DNA of 64,000 bases from Prorocentrum cordatum (GCA_963575745.1 CAUYUJ010000767.1:45673-109672); one strand, 5' to 3'; counted from the first letter of the stretch, positions 11,950 to 23,722 are shown. Notes: a model not told the origin generated them from the sequence alone. Numbers and translations: made by a program.

Positions 11950-12200
11950 GCGGGAGGAGGTGGAGGAGGAGGTAGGAGGAGGAGGAGGAGGAGGAGGAGG
12001 AGGAGGAGGAGGGGAGGAGGAGGGTTCATAGGAGGAGGAGGAGGAGGAGGAGGAGGAGGAGGAGGAGGGTTCAGAGGATGTGGAGCAGGAAAAAGGTTGA
12101 GGAGGAGTCCAGGAGGAGGAGGAGGAGGAGGAGGAGGAAGGTAAAGGAGTAGGAGCCAGTAGTAAGGAGGAGGAAGGTAAGAAGGAGGAGGATGAAGGTA
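11950..12200. repeat. (GGA)n array
   Basis: Interrupted gga repeats across 250 bp. Confidence 0.95.
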
Positions 12201-12335
12201 ATGAGAAGAAGTGCCCTCCCCCCGGCGCCAGTTCGAGCTCGAGGGGCCGGAGCAGCTCGCGCGCTGGTCCCGCGCGCTGGAGGCGGCGGGCCTGGCGATT
12301 ACCACCGCGACCGCCCCGCCGCGCGAGGTGGTCAG

Positions 12336-12945
12336 CGGCCCGCCAGGCGCCGCTGCAGGGCCGACGTGTCGGGATGTAGCATCACGCTTTGTTACGGCTA
12401 CTGGTTGTCCTCGAGAACGGCATGGAGCATCATACGTTTACTATGACAGCCGATGCTCAACAGGCGTTTTTGGTATGGCACCACGCGTTTCTTGTGACAT
12501 CCGACAGTCACACGCTCTCTTCTATGACAGCCACACGCTTTTACGACAACCAGTAGTCATTTTGAAACATGTGTGATGTTCCATGTCAGCGTGCAGTCAG
12601 GAACTTTGGCTTAGCGTGCTGCTCAGCTGGTCCTGGCCCACCACGCCTTGGCGCGGCACGCCATCCACTTCCCCCCGGTCCCCCAGCGTCCGCGTCCCGA
12701 GCCTTTCCCAGCCTGACCGCCCCGCGGAGCGGAGCGGCACGCCATCCGCTTGCAGGGTACAGCGTGTCGCCAGGGCCGCTGCCGCGACACGCTGAGCAGC
12801 AGGCCCCGACCGTACCTTTCGGAGATCGAGCCTCGCTCGTTCACTCGCTCGCTCGCCCGCTCCTGGCACCCACAACCGCTCGCTCGTCCACCCGCGTGTC
12901 GGCGTCGTCGCTGTTGGGAGGTTCTTAGGGAGGGCCGAGGCTCCA
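12336..12945 (+). repeat. duplicated segment, copy 2
   Basis: Direct copy of 10816-11380 with small insertions; for example an extra stretch containing 'gtccgcgtcccgagcctttc' near 12688. Confidence 0.9.
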
Positions 12946-13339
12946 GTGTTTCTCGGGCGCTTTCGTGGGTCCTCGGCGTCTCTTCAGCCCATGGGATGCC
13001 TTCACCGGCTGCGCCGCGCCGAGAGGCGCCCCGGGGTGCATGGATCGTCCCGAACGGCCGCTGGAGAGCCGAGTTCTGACCCGAAAAGCAGCTCGCAACG
13101 TCAGCGTGGGATGGGCTCAGGGGGCCCCCGGGGGGAACCTCTAGACTGGAGAAACACAAGCCTCCATCCACAACGGAGCTCGAGCCTCCGCTCTGAAGGT
13201 TACTTAATCGCTTCGCTCACTCCGCCGGCCCATTTCGCATCACTGTGGCTGCATGGGGCTGTGCTCGTGCCCAGGGGGAAAGGTAGGGCAGGCAGGACGG
13301 TCTTCGAGGAGATCTCTGTTTCGAGACGTACATGGGTTG

Positions 13340-13860
13340 TAGGTCAAAGTCCTCATGGATGCTTCTTGGGGTCTTTTCGGAGGGAGCCTCCGGGGAGCAG
13401 TTTTGAGGCCTCTGGGGAGCCTCTTGGGGGCTTCTTGGGGGCCTCTTGGGGCTTCCTGGGGGCCTGTTGGGAGTCTTGGGGGTCTCTTTGGGGGCCTCTT
13501 GGGGGCATCTTGTGGCCTCTTGGGGGGCTGTTGGGGGCCTCTGGGGGCTTCCTGGGCGCCTCTTGGGGTCGAGAGCTCGAAATGTCCGTTCGGGTCCCCC
13601 GTCTGGGCCCGCTCTTGGAGCCGTCTTGGGAGCCTCTTCGGCCATCTTGGAGGCCTCTGGGGCTGTCTTGGAGCCCTCTGGGGCTGTTTTGGGGCCGTTT
13701 TGGGCGCTCTTGGAGGCCTTTTAGGCCGTGTTGGGGCGATCCCGGAAGTCTCTTGGGCCGTCTTGGAGCGCCGCTGATCCGAAAAGGCGAGAACGCCAAA
13801 AACCTTCAAGATCTGAAGGAAAATCAGTCATGTATACATTTGTAGGCCCTCTTGGGAGGT
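13340..13860 (+). repeat. dispersed repeat A, copy 2
   Basis: Begins 'gtaggtcaaagtcctcatgg', runs through 'cctcttgggggcc' units and ends 'aaaaggcgagaacgcc' followed by 'aatcagtcatg', in the order seen at 1650-1995. Confidence 0.75.
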
Positions 13861-14930
13861 CTCTTAGAGGCCTCTCGGGACGACTTGAAGGCGATTAGGG
13901 CTGTCCGGAGGCCATCCTTGGCGTCTTGCATCGCACCTGGGCCGTCTCGGACCATGTTGTGCTCTCTTGGAGGCCACTTGAAGCGCTCCTGGAGCGCTCT
14001 TGGGAGCCCGCTGGACCTGGCCGGGACCTTGCCGGGGCCCTTGTCGTCCGGGGACCCCCAGGGGCGGCCCCGCGCGCGCGAACCAGAACTATTGTAAACC
14101 AGTTGCCAGGGATCTTAGCACGCCCTTGACCCGCTGGGCTGGCGAATTTGACCCTCTCCTGGAGCAAGCGACTTAGCTGCCAGAGGGCAGGGTTCGGGCT
14201 CCCAGACTGTCACAGGCCTCGGTTTTGCATGGGGGCGGGCCCTTCGCCTGTATAGCCAACATGGCCACGGAGGGCTAGTGAGGATCCAGACCCCAAAGCA
14301 GAGGTGTCTCGTCGTTTTCGGCCTCGGGGGGCCCTCGCCAGGCCCTGGGCCGTCAAGAAAACAGTGCAAGGCGAAGAGCTTGTCCTCGGGAGGTGCTCCG
14401 GAAATTCCTGGGGGACCACGCATTGAACAAATCAAAGTGTAGTCTTCGAAAGAAACGCCATTGTAGTCTTCGAAAGAAACGCCCATCCTAGAGAGGTGCC
14501 GAAGCCGGACAGAACCCAGGGCCCCGATTTCAAGGTTTGGGGCTCTCGATCCGGGCGAGTGTGAACCGTTTCGAAAGAACAGCCCTCTTTTACGTGCCAC
14601 GGCCTGCGAGTGAATGTAAAATCTGACATTGGGGGCGCGGGGGGAGGCGTCGTTCGTCTTGCAATTTCCGGATGGGCGTTCTGTGTCGACAGCACCGGCA
14701 TCAGGGGCAACGTCAGGGGAGGGCAGGCTCTATCGGATCCGAGTTGTTCGGGGTGTTCGGACACCGCGGTCGGTTCCTGAAGTCCTGTCCCGCCGCGGGG
14801 TGCTCCCCGGCAGCTGCGCCTCGCCGAGAGGCGTTGAGGGGGTGCAGGCGTCGCCCCGAACGACCGCCGGGGGCCCGACGTGTGGCCCGACGATCACGGG
14901 CGGCAGGGGGCGACGCCTGGCTCCCCAATC
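13861..14930. other. no supportable gene
   Basis: GC-rich. A short direct repeat 'tgtagtcttcgaaagaaacgcc' occurs at about 14439 and 14462. No domains were seen. Confidence 0.35.
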
Positions 14931-14934
14931 GCCG

Positions 14935-15060
14935 GAGGAGGAGGAGGAGGAGGAGGAGGGGGAGGAGGGAGGAGGAGGAGGCGGAGGAGGAGGAGGAGGA
15001 GGAGGAGGAGGAGGAGGAGGAGGAGGAGGAGGAGGAGGAGGAGGAGGAGGGAGGAGGGAG
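14935..15060. repeat. (GGA)n array
   Basis: Nearly pure gga/gag repeat. Confidence 0.95.
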
Positions 15061-15500
15061 GACAGCCCGCACTGCCCAGGAGCCTGCGGACTTGCCACCG
15101 GGGGCTCCGCGCCGATGCATCGGTGCTGTCTCGTCGGTCCTCGCCACCCACCAAGCCACCCCAACCCAACCCGAAGGCCTCAATTGATCCTCGATTTCCA
15201 GTGGGGGGGGGGGGTCGGGGAACGCTGAGAAAACACGTGGAATCCGTACCCCCCCCCCCAAACCCGAAATTCGGGACAAACTCGGGCCTTCGGGTTGGGT
15301 TGGGGTGGTCTGGTAGGTAGTCAGATCCCAGCTCGACATTTCCACCCCCGAGCCGGTCCCCCCCTCCTCGTCCTCCCTGGCTCCCGTCACGAGCCCAGGC
15401 CGCCGACGAACTGAAAAGTCGAGGCGGCGGTGCCTCTCTGCGACCCCCTGCGAGCCCTGCCCCTGCGGGTCCGAGCGGCGCTGGGGCACCGGCGGCACGC
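15061..15500. other. no supportable gene
   Basis: Contains two similar C- and G-run segments around 'ccgaaggcctcaatt' and 'gggccttcgggttgggttggg' that are partly inverted (15165-15185 against 15288-15312). No protein domain was seen. Confidence 0.35.
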
Positions 15501-15502
15501 CC

Positions 15503-15709
15503 CTCCTCCTCCTCCTCCTCCTCCTCCTCCCTCCTCCTCCTCCTCCTCCTCCTCCCTCCTCCTCCTCCTCCTCCTCCTCCTCCTCCTCCTCCTCCTCCTC
15601 CTCCTCCCTCCTCCCCCTCCTCCTCCTCCCCTCCTCCCCCTCCTCCTCCTCCTCCTCCTCCTCCTCCTCCTCCTCCTCCTCCTCCTCCTCCTCCTCCTCC
15701 TCCTCCTCG
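15503..15709. repeat. (TCC)n array
   Basis: About 207 bp of tcc repeats. Together with 14935-15060 it forms an inverted pair of GGA and TCC arrays. Confidence 0.95.
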
Positions 15710-16362
15710 GACACTCTCGCAGGGGGGCCCACTTGACTGCAGACATGGCTCAGATTCTGAACCCCGGCTGGTCTTCCATCGGCGGCGCGCCTGGGGGGGA
15801 GGTGAGAAGGAGAAGGCCTTCTCAGAGGGCTCGGAAGTCCCCTGGCCTTCTGAGCAGGTTTCGAAGCCTTCCGCGAAGACAAACAGCTTCCCAGAAGGAC
15901 GGAAGGCTTGTGACAAGTCCCGCGGCCTTCTGAGAAGGCCTTCTCCCTCTCGTTTCCCCCCCTCGCTCGCCGCCGACTTCAGGAAGCAGGGCTGCGGGGT
16001 CAAGGCTCGTGCTCGCCGAGGTTCGGCGTCCAGCGGCCCTCGCCGGGCCCCGGGAGCATCACACACGGCTCGGGATGAGACGCCAGCCCCAGGGGATGGG
16101 CGGCACGTTGCGGGACCCAGTGTCTTCATAAAAAACAGTGCGTCGAATCTCTGGGAAGGGGATCGGGGTTCGAGGTTCAAGTGTGCTTGAAGTGTTCCTC
16201 TGCCCTGGGGGGCCCTGGTGGGGGGGGGCCCTCGTCGCCGCGGGTGCCCTCGAGGTGCTGGCCAGGAGAGGCCCTTGGACAGGTCCAGGGGTCGACTTCT
16301 TTGTCCGCCGACCTGGAGATCGGCATCAACCAAGCGGGTCCTGGAGGAAATGGGTCCTGGAG
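15710..16362. other. no supportable gene
   Basis: Repeated 'ggccttct' and 'agaaggcctt' palindromic units lie at 15805-15945. No coding signal was recognised. Confidence 0.35.
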
Positions 16363-16408
16363 TTAGGTCGGGCCTGTCCCCCTACAGGGGGGGACAGGCC
16401 CGACTTAA
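16363..16408. mobile_element. MITE family 1, copy B, minimal (46 bp)
   Basis: Only the two terminal repeats remain, joined head to head (ttaggtcgggcctgtccc ... gggacaggcccgacttaa). It is flanked by perfect 8-bp duplications TCCTGGAG at 16355-16362 and 16409-16416. TCCTGGAG also occurs once more nearby (about 16339), so part of that match could be local repetition. Confidence 0.85.
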
Positions 16409-16537
16409 TCCTGGAGCTCCGCTGCCTTGTTCGCCTTTTCCCAGCCTCCCGGGGAACAGCTCGGGATGAGGACGCTGGTGTCGGGGAAGGCCCCGACGTG
16501 CTGGACCCGCTCGCGCCCGGACCCTTTTCTCTCTCAG

Positions 16538-16852
16538 CCTCCTCCTCCTCCTCCTCCTCCTCCTCCTCCTCCTCCTCCTCCTCCTCCTCCTCCTCCTCCC
16601 TCCTCCTCCTCCTCCTCCTCCTCATCTCCATCCTCCTCCTCCTCCTCCTCCTCCTCCTCCTCCTCCCCCTCCTCCCTCCTCCTCCTCCTCCTCCTCCTCC
16701 CTCCTCCTCCTCCCTCCTCCTCCTCCTCCTCCTCCTCCTCCTCCTCCTCCTCCTCCTCCTCCCTCCTCCTCCTCCTCCTCCTCCTCCTCCTCCTCCTCCT
16801 CCTCCTCCTCCTCCTCCTCCTCCTCCTCCTCCTCCTCCTCCTCCTCCTCCAT
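16538..16852. repeat. (TCC)n array
   Basis: More than 300 bp of tcc repeats with a few ccc or atc interruptions. Confidence 0.95.
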
Positions 16853-17128
16853 CCGGTTCAAACGTCGACGATTCTGGATGTTTCTTCCTCGGAGGCTGGG
16901 GGGGGGGGGAGGGCGAAGAAGTGGCCCCAACCTGGAAATCGCTGTCGGCTCAGGCTCGTGTCGCACGCGTGGGCGAGGCGAGGCTGCGCGAGGACGATGA
17001 CGTGTCGGCCATGGCCAGGCTGGCGCCTGGCGGTAGCGCCCGAGCCCCATGCCCAACAGGAGTTCCTTCTCATATTTCCGCCTCCTCCTCTGAACCCTCC
17101 TCCGCCGCCGCCTTCTGCTTCTGCTGCT
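16853..17128. other. unassigned spacer between TCC arrays
   Basis: Nothing recognisable in this 276-bp stretch. Confidence 0.4.
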
Positions 17129-17210
17129 CCTCCTCCTCCTCCTCCTCCTCCTCCTCCTCCTCCTCCTCTTCTTCCTCCTCCTCCTCCTTCTCCCCCTCCT
17201 CCTGTTCCAC
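17129..17210. repeat. (TCC)n array
   Basis: About 80 bp of tcc repeats with two ctt interruptions. Confidence 0.9.
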
Positions 17211-17214
17211 CGAA

Positions 17215-19790
17215 GGCCCCAGCGGCAGGATCCACCTGGCAGCGCCGCTCTATTTTGGTGCACCCCTCACACGGTTCGTGGCCCAATATGGAGCTCCACC
17301 GAGGCCCAGCGGCAGGGTCCACATGGCGGCGCCGCTCCATTTTGGCGCACCTTTCGCACGGTTCGTGGCCCATCGTGGCCCCATAGCGAGCTCCACCGAA
17401 GGCCCAAGTAGCAGGGTCCGCATGGCGGCCCATCACGCGAGTCGTGGTCACATAGGGAGCTCCACCGAAGGCCCCAGCGGCAGGGTCCACATGGCGGCGC
17501 CGCTCCATTTTGCCGCACCCTTCAGACGGTGCATGGACACATAGAGTGCTCCACCGAAGGCCCCAGCGGCAGGGTCCACATGGCGGCGCCGCTCCATTTT
17601 GGAACACCCCTCACACGTGGCCCCATAGGGAGCTCCATCGAAGGCCTCAGCGGCAGGGTCCACATGGCGGCGCCGCTCCATTTTGGCGCACCCCTCACAC
17701 GGTTCGTGGCCCCATAGGAAGTTCCGCCGAAGGCCCAAGTAGCAAGGTCCACATGGCGGCGCCGCCCCGTTTTGGCTGGCGCACCGCTCGCACGGCTCGT
17801 GGCTCCCTAGGGAGCTCCACCGAAGGCCCCGGCGGCAAGGTCCACATGTCGGCGCCGCCCCATTTTGGCGCACCACTCAGACGGTTCGTGGCCCCATAGG
17901 GAGCTCCACCGAAGGCGCCAGCGGCAGGGTCCACATGGCGGCGCCGCTCCATTTTGGAGCACCCTTCACATCGGTCCGTGGCCCCATAGGGAGCTCCACT
18001 GAAGGCCTCAGCGGCAGGGTCCACATGGCGACGCCGCTCCATTTTGGCGCACCTCTCACACGGTGCGTGGCCCCACAGGGAGCTCCACCGAAGGCCCCAG
18101 CGGCATGGTCCACATTGCGGCGCCTCCCCGTTTTGGTGCACCACTCACACGGTTCTGGTCCAATATGGAGCTCAACCGAAGGCCCAGCGGCAGGGTCCAC
18201 ATGGTGGCGCCGCTCCATTTTGGCGCACCCCTCACGGTGGTTCGTGGCCCCATAGAGAGGGCCCAGCGACAAGGTCCACATGGCGGCGCCGCTCCATTTT
18301 GGCGCACCTCTCACACGGTGGGTGGCCCCACAGGGAGCTCCACCGGCAGGGTCCACTTGGCGGCGCCGCTTCATTTTTCCACACCCCTCACAGTTGTTCG
18401 TGGCCCCATAGGGAGCTCAACCGAAGGCCCAGCGGCAGGGTCCACATGGCGGCGCCGCTCCATTTTGGCGCACCCTTCGCACGGTTCGTGGCCCATCGTG
18501 GCCCCAAAGGGAGCTCCACCGAAGGCCCAAGTAGCAGGGTCCACATGGCGGTGCCGTCCCATGTTTGCGAACCCATCACGCGAGCCGTGGTCACATAGGG
18601 AGCTCCACCGAAGGCCCCAGCGGCAGGGTCCACATGGCGGCGCCGCTCCGTTCTGGCGCACGCCTCACACGTTTCGTGGCCCCGTAGGGTGCTCCACCGA
18701 AGGCCCGAGTGGCGGGGTCCACATGGCGGCGCCGCTCCATTTTGGTGCAACGTTTACACGGTTCGTGGCCTCATTGGGAGCTCCGCCGAAGGCCCCAGTG
18801 GCAGGGTTCGCACGGCGGCTCCGTTGGATTTTGGGACACCCTATCACATGGCTCGTGGCCCCATAGGGAGATCAGCCGAGGGGACCAGTGGCATGGTCAA
18901 CATGGCGGCGCCGCCCCATATTGGCGCACCGTTCATGCGGTTTCCGGCCCGGCTGGGAGCTCCACCGCAGGCCCCAGTGGCAGGGCCCACCTGGCAGCGC
19001 CGCCCCCTTTGGGCGCACCCCTCCACACGGCTCGCAGCCCCAGCGGGAGCTCCACCGGGAGCCCCAGCAGCAGGGCCCACGCGGCGGCGCCGCTCCCTAT
19101 ATCTGCGCACGCCTAGTTAGCATGGCGAGTGGCCCCGCAGGGAGCTCCACCGAAGAGGCGCCCCACTGGCCGAGGCCTCGAGGCGGCGCCGCCCAATTGT
19201 TCGGCGCACCCCTCACGCGCCAGTCGCGGCCCCACGGGGAGGAGCAGCCGGAGGCCCCAGAGGCGGAGGTGCGCACGGCCGCGCTGCCCCAGTGTGGCAC
19301 GCGACTCGCACGGTTCGTGGCCACGCAGGGATCTCAACCGAAGGCCCCATCGGCAGGGTCCACATGGCGGCGCCGCCCCAGTGTGGCGCACACCCTTCAC
19401 ACGGTTCGTGGCCCCATAGGGAGGTCATTTGAAGGCCCAAGTAGCAGGGTCCACATGGCGGCGCCGCCCCAGTTTGGCGCGCACCCTTCACACCGTGCGT
19501 GGCCCCATAGGGAGCTTCACCGAAGGCCTCAGCGGCAGGGTCCACATGGCGGCGCCGCATCATTTTGGCGCACCCCTCACACGGCTCGTGGCCACACAGG
19601 GAAATCGGTTGAAGGCCCCAGTGGCAGGGTCCATATGGCGGCGCCGCCCCATTTTTGGCGCAACCTTCACACGGCTCGTGGCCTTGTAGGTAGTTCCACC
19701 CCCATGGCGGGGTTCGCATGGCGATGCCGCCGAATTTTGGCGCAGTCCCCACACGGTTCGTGGCCCCATAGGGAGTTCCACCGAAAGCGG
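17215..19790 (+). repeat. satellite S88: about 28 units of roughly 88 bp
   Basis: Unit of about 80-100 bp: 'ggttcgtggccccataggga', 'gctccaccgaaggccccagc', 'ggcagggtccacatggcggc', 'gccgctccattttggcgcac', 'ccctcacac'. The central units (17.5-18.7 kb) are most alike and units past 18.9 kb diverge. Both strands are open in several frames because the unit lacks stops; these frames are not genes. Related units occur at 47220-48990 and 57962-58110. Confidence 0.95.
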
Positions 19791-19920
19791 TGCCACAACA
19801 CGGTACTCACAATTGCATATGGTTGGGTCTTTCGCCAGGATGATTGTTTGTGTGTGTGGTTCCTTCTCTCTCTCTCTCTCTGTTGATTTCGTTCGGTGAA
19901 GGAACAGCAGTTACGGAGCC

Positions 19921-20020
19921 AACAGGAGGAGGAGGAGGAGGAGGAGGAGGAGGAGGAGGAGGAGGAGGAGAAGGAGAAGGAGAAGGAGAAGGAGAAGGAG
20001 AAGCAGAAGGAGGAACATGA
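19921..20020. repeat. (GGA)n/(GAAGGA)n repeat
   Basis: gga repeats pass into 'gagaag' hexamers. Confidence 0.9.
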
Positions 20021-20540
20021 GGAGGAGGAAACATACGAATACACATAATCACTCTAATAATACTAACAGAAGTAGTCGTACCAACAACAATATTAATAGT
20101 ACTAGTCGTGTGAATAACTATATGTGCACAATACCAGTAGTATTACTACTACTCGTACCAGCGATAAGAGTAATACTACCAAGCTTTCGAATGGTACTTT
20201 GAATCACAGTCTCCACAATCATAATAGAACTGGTGTAAATACCAATCGGATGAATCATGATACGATTCGTACTTCTAATGAGAATAATACGGATGAGAAA
20301 TAAACATACGAAGAAGACGAAAACGCATAATACGAACGCGCAGCCAAATATCTTTCCATGTCTTTCCTCCTCCTCCTCCTCCTCCTCCAGGTTTCGCGCG
20401 CCTGGTGGGGAAAAAGCTGGTTTCAAATGCAACCGCGTTGCCGATGCCCGTTTGCCGTGGTCTCACCGCGTCACGCTTTGAACGCTTTCGAAGTGACCTG
20501 CGTCAGTGTTTCGACGATGGCTGTTGAAGCAACGGCGAGG
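20021..20540. other. no supportable gene
   Basis: AT-rich, with many 'taatac', 'cgtac' and 'aataata' motifs; a short (TCC)n lies at 20368-20388. Confidence 0.4.
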
Positions 20541-20544
20541 CTGG

Positions 20545-20810
20545 AGGACACCCTTGCTTCACGACGGCGAGGCTTCGGGCCACCCTTGCTTCGCGACGGC
20601 GAGGCTTTGGGACACCCTTGCTTCACGACGACGAGGCTTTGGGACGCCCTTGCTTCGCGACGGCGAGACTGGAGGACACCCTTGCTTCACGACGGCGAGG
20701 CTTTGGGACGCCCTTGCTTTGCGACGGCGAGGCTTCGGGACGCCCTTGTCTCACGACGGCAAGGCTTCGGGACACCCGTTCTTCATGACGGCGGGGCTGG
20801 AGGAAAAACC
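20545..20810 (+). repeat. 32-bp minisatellite, about 8 units
   Basis: Unit 'cgaggctttgggacaccc' plus 'ttgcttcacgacgg'. The length of 32 is not a multiple of three, so the frame cycles through the array. Confidence 0.9.
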
Positions 20811-20949
20811 AAATCTTGTTGACACTACTCATAATAACACTAGTACCATGAGCAATCATACCAACATCATAGTAGCAATAAGACGAAGAAAACGGTTCAT
20901 ACTAACGCAAACAATGGCAATGATAATACGAAGAATGCGACTGCTACTA

Positions 20950-20951
20950 AT

Positions 20952-20995
<44 letters not shown>

Positions 20996-21036
20996 TACGA
21001 CTACTACTACTACTACTACTACTACTACTGCTACTG

Positions 21037-21081
<45 letters not shown>

Positions 21082-21084
21082 CTG

Positions 21085-21128
<44 letters not shown>

Positions 21129-21165
21129 TGCCTACACTACTACTACTACTACTACTACTACTACG

Positions 21166-21196
<31 letters not shown>

Positions 21197-21369
21197 TAAA
21201 CCACTACTACAACTACACTACTACTACTACGACCTACTACTACTACTACTAACGACCTACTACTACTACTACGATATTACTACTACTACAACTACTACTA
21301 ATATCACTACTAAAAAAACTACCACACACAACTACTACACCTACTACTACGACCACGACTACGACTACG

Positions 21370-21405
<36 letters not shown>

Positions 21406-21449
21406 GCTACTACGACTACTACTACTGTTACGACGACTACTACTAACAG

Positions 21450-21493
<44 letters not shown>

Positions 21494-21535
21494 TTCCTAC
21501 TCCCACCGCCATTACTACTACTACTACTACTACTA
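20950..21535. repeat. (ACT)n/(ACG)n array running into the assembly gap
   Basis: About 585 bp of act and acg trinucleotides. The assembly gap starts directly after it, so the true length is unknown. Confidence 0.95.
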
Positions 21536-21635
21536 NNNNNNNNNNNNNNNNNNNNNNNNNNNNNNNNNNNNNNNNNNNNNNNNNNNNNNNNNNNNNNNNN
21601 NNNNNNNNNNNNNNNNNNNNNNNNNNNNNNNNNNN
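21536..21635. other. assembly gap (100 N)
   Basis: Exactly 100 N, which looks like a fixed-size placeholder, flanked by a trinucleotide array on the left and a tandem repeat on the right. The real gap length is unknown. Confidence 1.
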
Positions 21636-22080
21636 CCCCTCCCCCCCTCCCGGCGGGGGAGGGATCAAAGGGAAGGGGCTTCCCTTCGACTGAATTACGA
21701 CGTTGCTCAAGGTCGGTACGGGGGGGGGCGTCGTATCTGACCCGGGGGGGGGGGTCGATACCCCCCCCCCCTCCCGGCGGGGAAGGGATCAAAGGGAAGG
21801 GGCTTCCCTTCGACTGAATTACGACGTTGCTCAAGGTCGGTACGGGGGGGGGCGTCGTATCTGACCCGGGGGGGGGGGTCGATACCCCCCCCCCCCTCCC
21901 GGCGGGGAAGGGATCAAAGGGAAGGGGCTTCCCTTCGACTGAATTACGACGTTGCTCAAGGTCGGTACGGGGGGGGGCGTCGTATCTGACCCGGGGGGGG
22001 GGGTCGGGCGGGGAAGGGATCAAAGGGAAGGGGCTTCCCTTCGACTGAATTACGACGTTGCTCAAAGTCGGCTTGGCTCG
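21636..22080 (+). repeat. composite repeat B, tandemly amplified (about 125-bp unit, 4 units)
   Basis: Each unit has 'cccggcggggaagggatcaa', 'gggaaggggcttcccttcga', 'attacgacgttgctcaaggt' and 'tcgtatctgacccggg' plus long G and C runs. A single diverged unit lies at 2145-2290. After the array, 22119-22200 again matches 2430-2490. Confidence 0.9.
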
Positions 22081-22209
22081 AGCGGCTCGGGCGCGGCTCG
22101 GGCGGCTGGGGCGCAGGACAGAGACGACGAGTACAAAGAATAACGGAGATGACGGCTCGAACGGAAAAGCCCCTCACACACGCCGACAGGGTCGGCGGAT
22201 TACTACTAC

Positions 22210-22640
22210 TCGTGCGAGTACGATCATCAGTAATACGAGCACTAGTGCTACTATCAATATGAAGAGTACACATACTAAGAAATAAGACGAACGAGCATAA
22301 GCAAACGAACACTAATGATACGAATACGGAGAATAGTATGGTGACACTTAATAATATTCGTAATGATAAGAAGAAGAAGAATTACCCTGGCGGCGTACCC
22401 CGCCCCTGCGCAATGCTGGGCCGGAGTAGCTTCGGAGATTCGACGAGAAGGCGGCGACGTGACATGGACGCATATACTTTTGCGAGCGGGATTGGGAAAG
22501 TTCGCAGGCCCCCAATCAAGGGAAAAACGATGAGTAATTAAGTGGGCCCCTGAATCATTAAGGAAAACGCAAAGTCCCAAAGGAGACGGTGGGCAAGGGG
22601 CTTGAAACTCTGGCGGGGCAGCAACAACATGGCATGGCCC
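22210..22640. other. no supportable gene
   Basis: AT-rich segment with 'aatacgag' and 'actaatgata' repeats, then GC-rich. Nothing recognisable. Confidence 0.4.
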
Positions 22641-22659
22641 CCCTGGGACGGCGAGGCCC

Positions 22660-23640
22660 CGCCCAGAGTCTGCACAGTGCCTCACTCCGCTGGACTCACC
22701 AGCAGCCTTCGAAAGTGGCGAGCCCATCAGCAGCCCTCGAAAGTGGCGACAGTTTCGCAGATCGCAGCTCCCCAGGGACGGGGAGGTCCCGCTCAGATCC
22801 GCGCGGTGCCTCACTCCGTTGGACCCACCAGCGGCCCTCGAAAGTGGCGATTGTTTCGCAGGTCGCAGCCCCCCAGGGACGGGGAGGTCCCGCTCAGAGT
22901 CTGCGCAGTGCTTCACTCCGCTGGACCCACCAACAGCCTTCGAAAGTGGCGAGCCCACCAGCAGCCTTCGAAAGTGGCGACAGTGTCGCAGATCGCAGCT
23001 CCCCAGGGACGGGGAGGTCCCGCTGAGAGACTGCGCAGTGCCTCACCCCGCTGGACCCACCAGCAGCCTTCGAAAGTAGCGAGCCCACCAGCAGCATTTG
23101 AAAGTGGCGACAGTGTCGCAGATCGCAGCCCCCCAGGGGACGGGGAGGTCCCGCTCAGGTCCGCGCGGTGCCTCACTCCGCTGGACCCACCAGCAGCCCT
23201 CGAAAGTTGCGACAGTGTCACAGATCGCACCCACCCCAGGGACGGGGAGGCCCCCCTCATGTCTGCGCGGTGCCTCACCCCGCTGGAACCACCAGCGGCT
23301 CTCGAAAGTGGCGATTGTTTCGCAGATCGCAGCCCCCCAGGGACGGGGAGGTCCCGCTCAGGCTCGCGCGGTGCGCCACTCCGCTGGACCCACCAGCAGC
23401 CACCGAAAGCGGCGACAGTTTCGCAGGTCGCAGCCCCCCAGGGACGGGGATGTCCCGCTCATGTCCGCGCGGTGTTTCGCTCCGCTGGACCCACCAGCAG
23501 CCTTCGAAAGTGGCGATAGTTTCGCAGATCGCAGCCCCCCAGGGACGGGGAGGTCCCGCTCAGGTCCGCGCGGTGCCCCACTCCAGTGGACCCAACAGCA
23601 GCCTTCGAAAGTGGCGACAGTGTCGCAGATCGCCTCCCCC
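22660..23640 (+). repeat. minisatellite M104 (units of about 100-130 bp)
   Basis: Units contain 'cagatcgcagccccccaggg', 'acggggaggtcccgctcag', 'gtgcctcactccgctggacc' and 'caccagcagccttcgaaagt'. Some units carry an extra 'gcgagcccaccagcagcctt' insertion. The array continues at 24264-24450 after an interrupting LINE fragment. Confidence 0.95.
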
Positions 23641-23722
23641 CCCCCCCAGACAGACAGACAGGTAAGCCTTGCACCAGTCGGTGCGTGAGCAGAGAGAAAA
23701 ACAAAACGAAGCCAACATGCCT

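Noticed and set aside
14713-17544. Frames of up to 479 residues rich in Glu, Gly, Ser, Pro or Leu
   Set aside because: Produced by GGA and TCC arrays, which stay open in every frame.
17215-19790. CRISPR-like array
   Set aside because: The units are head-to-tail satellites with no unique spacers, in a eukaryotic genome with no cas genes.
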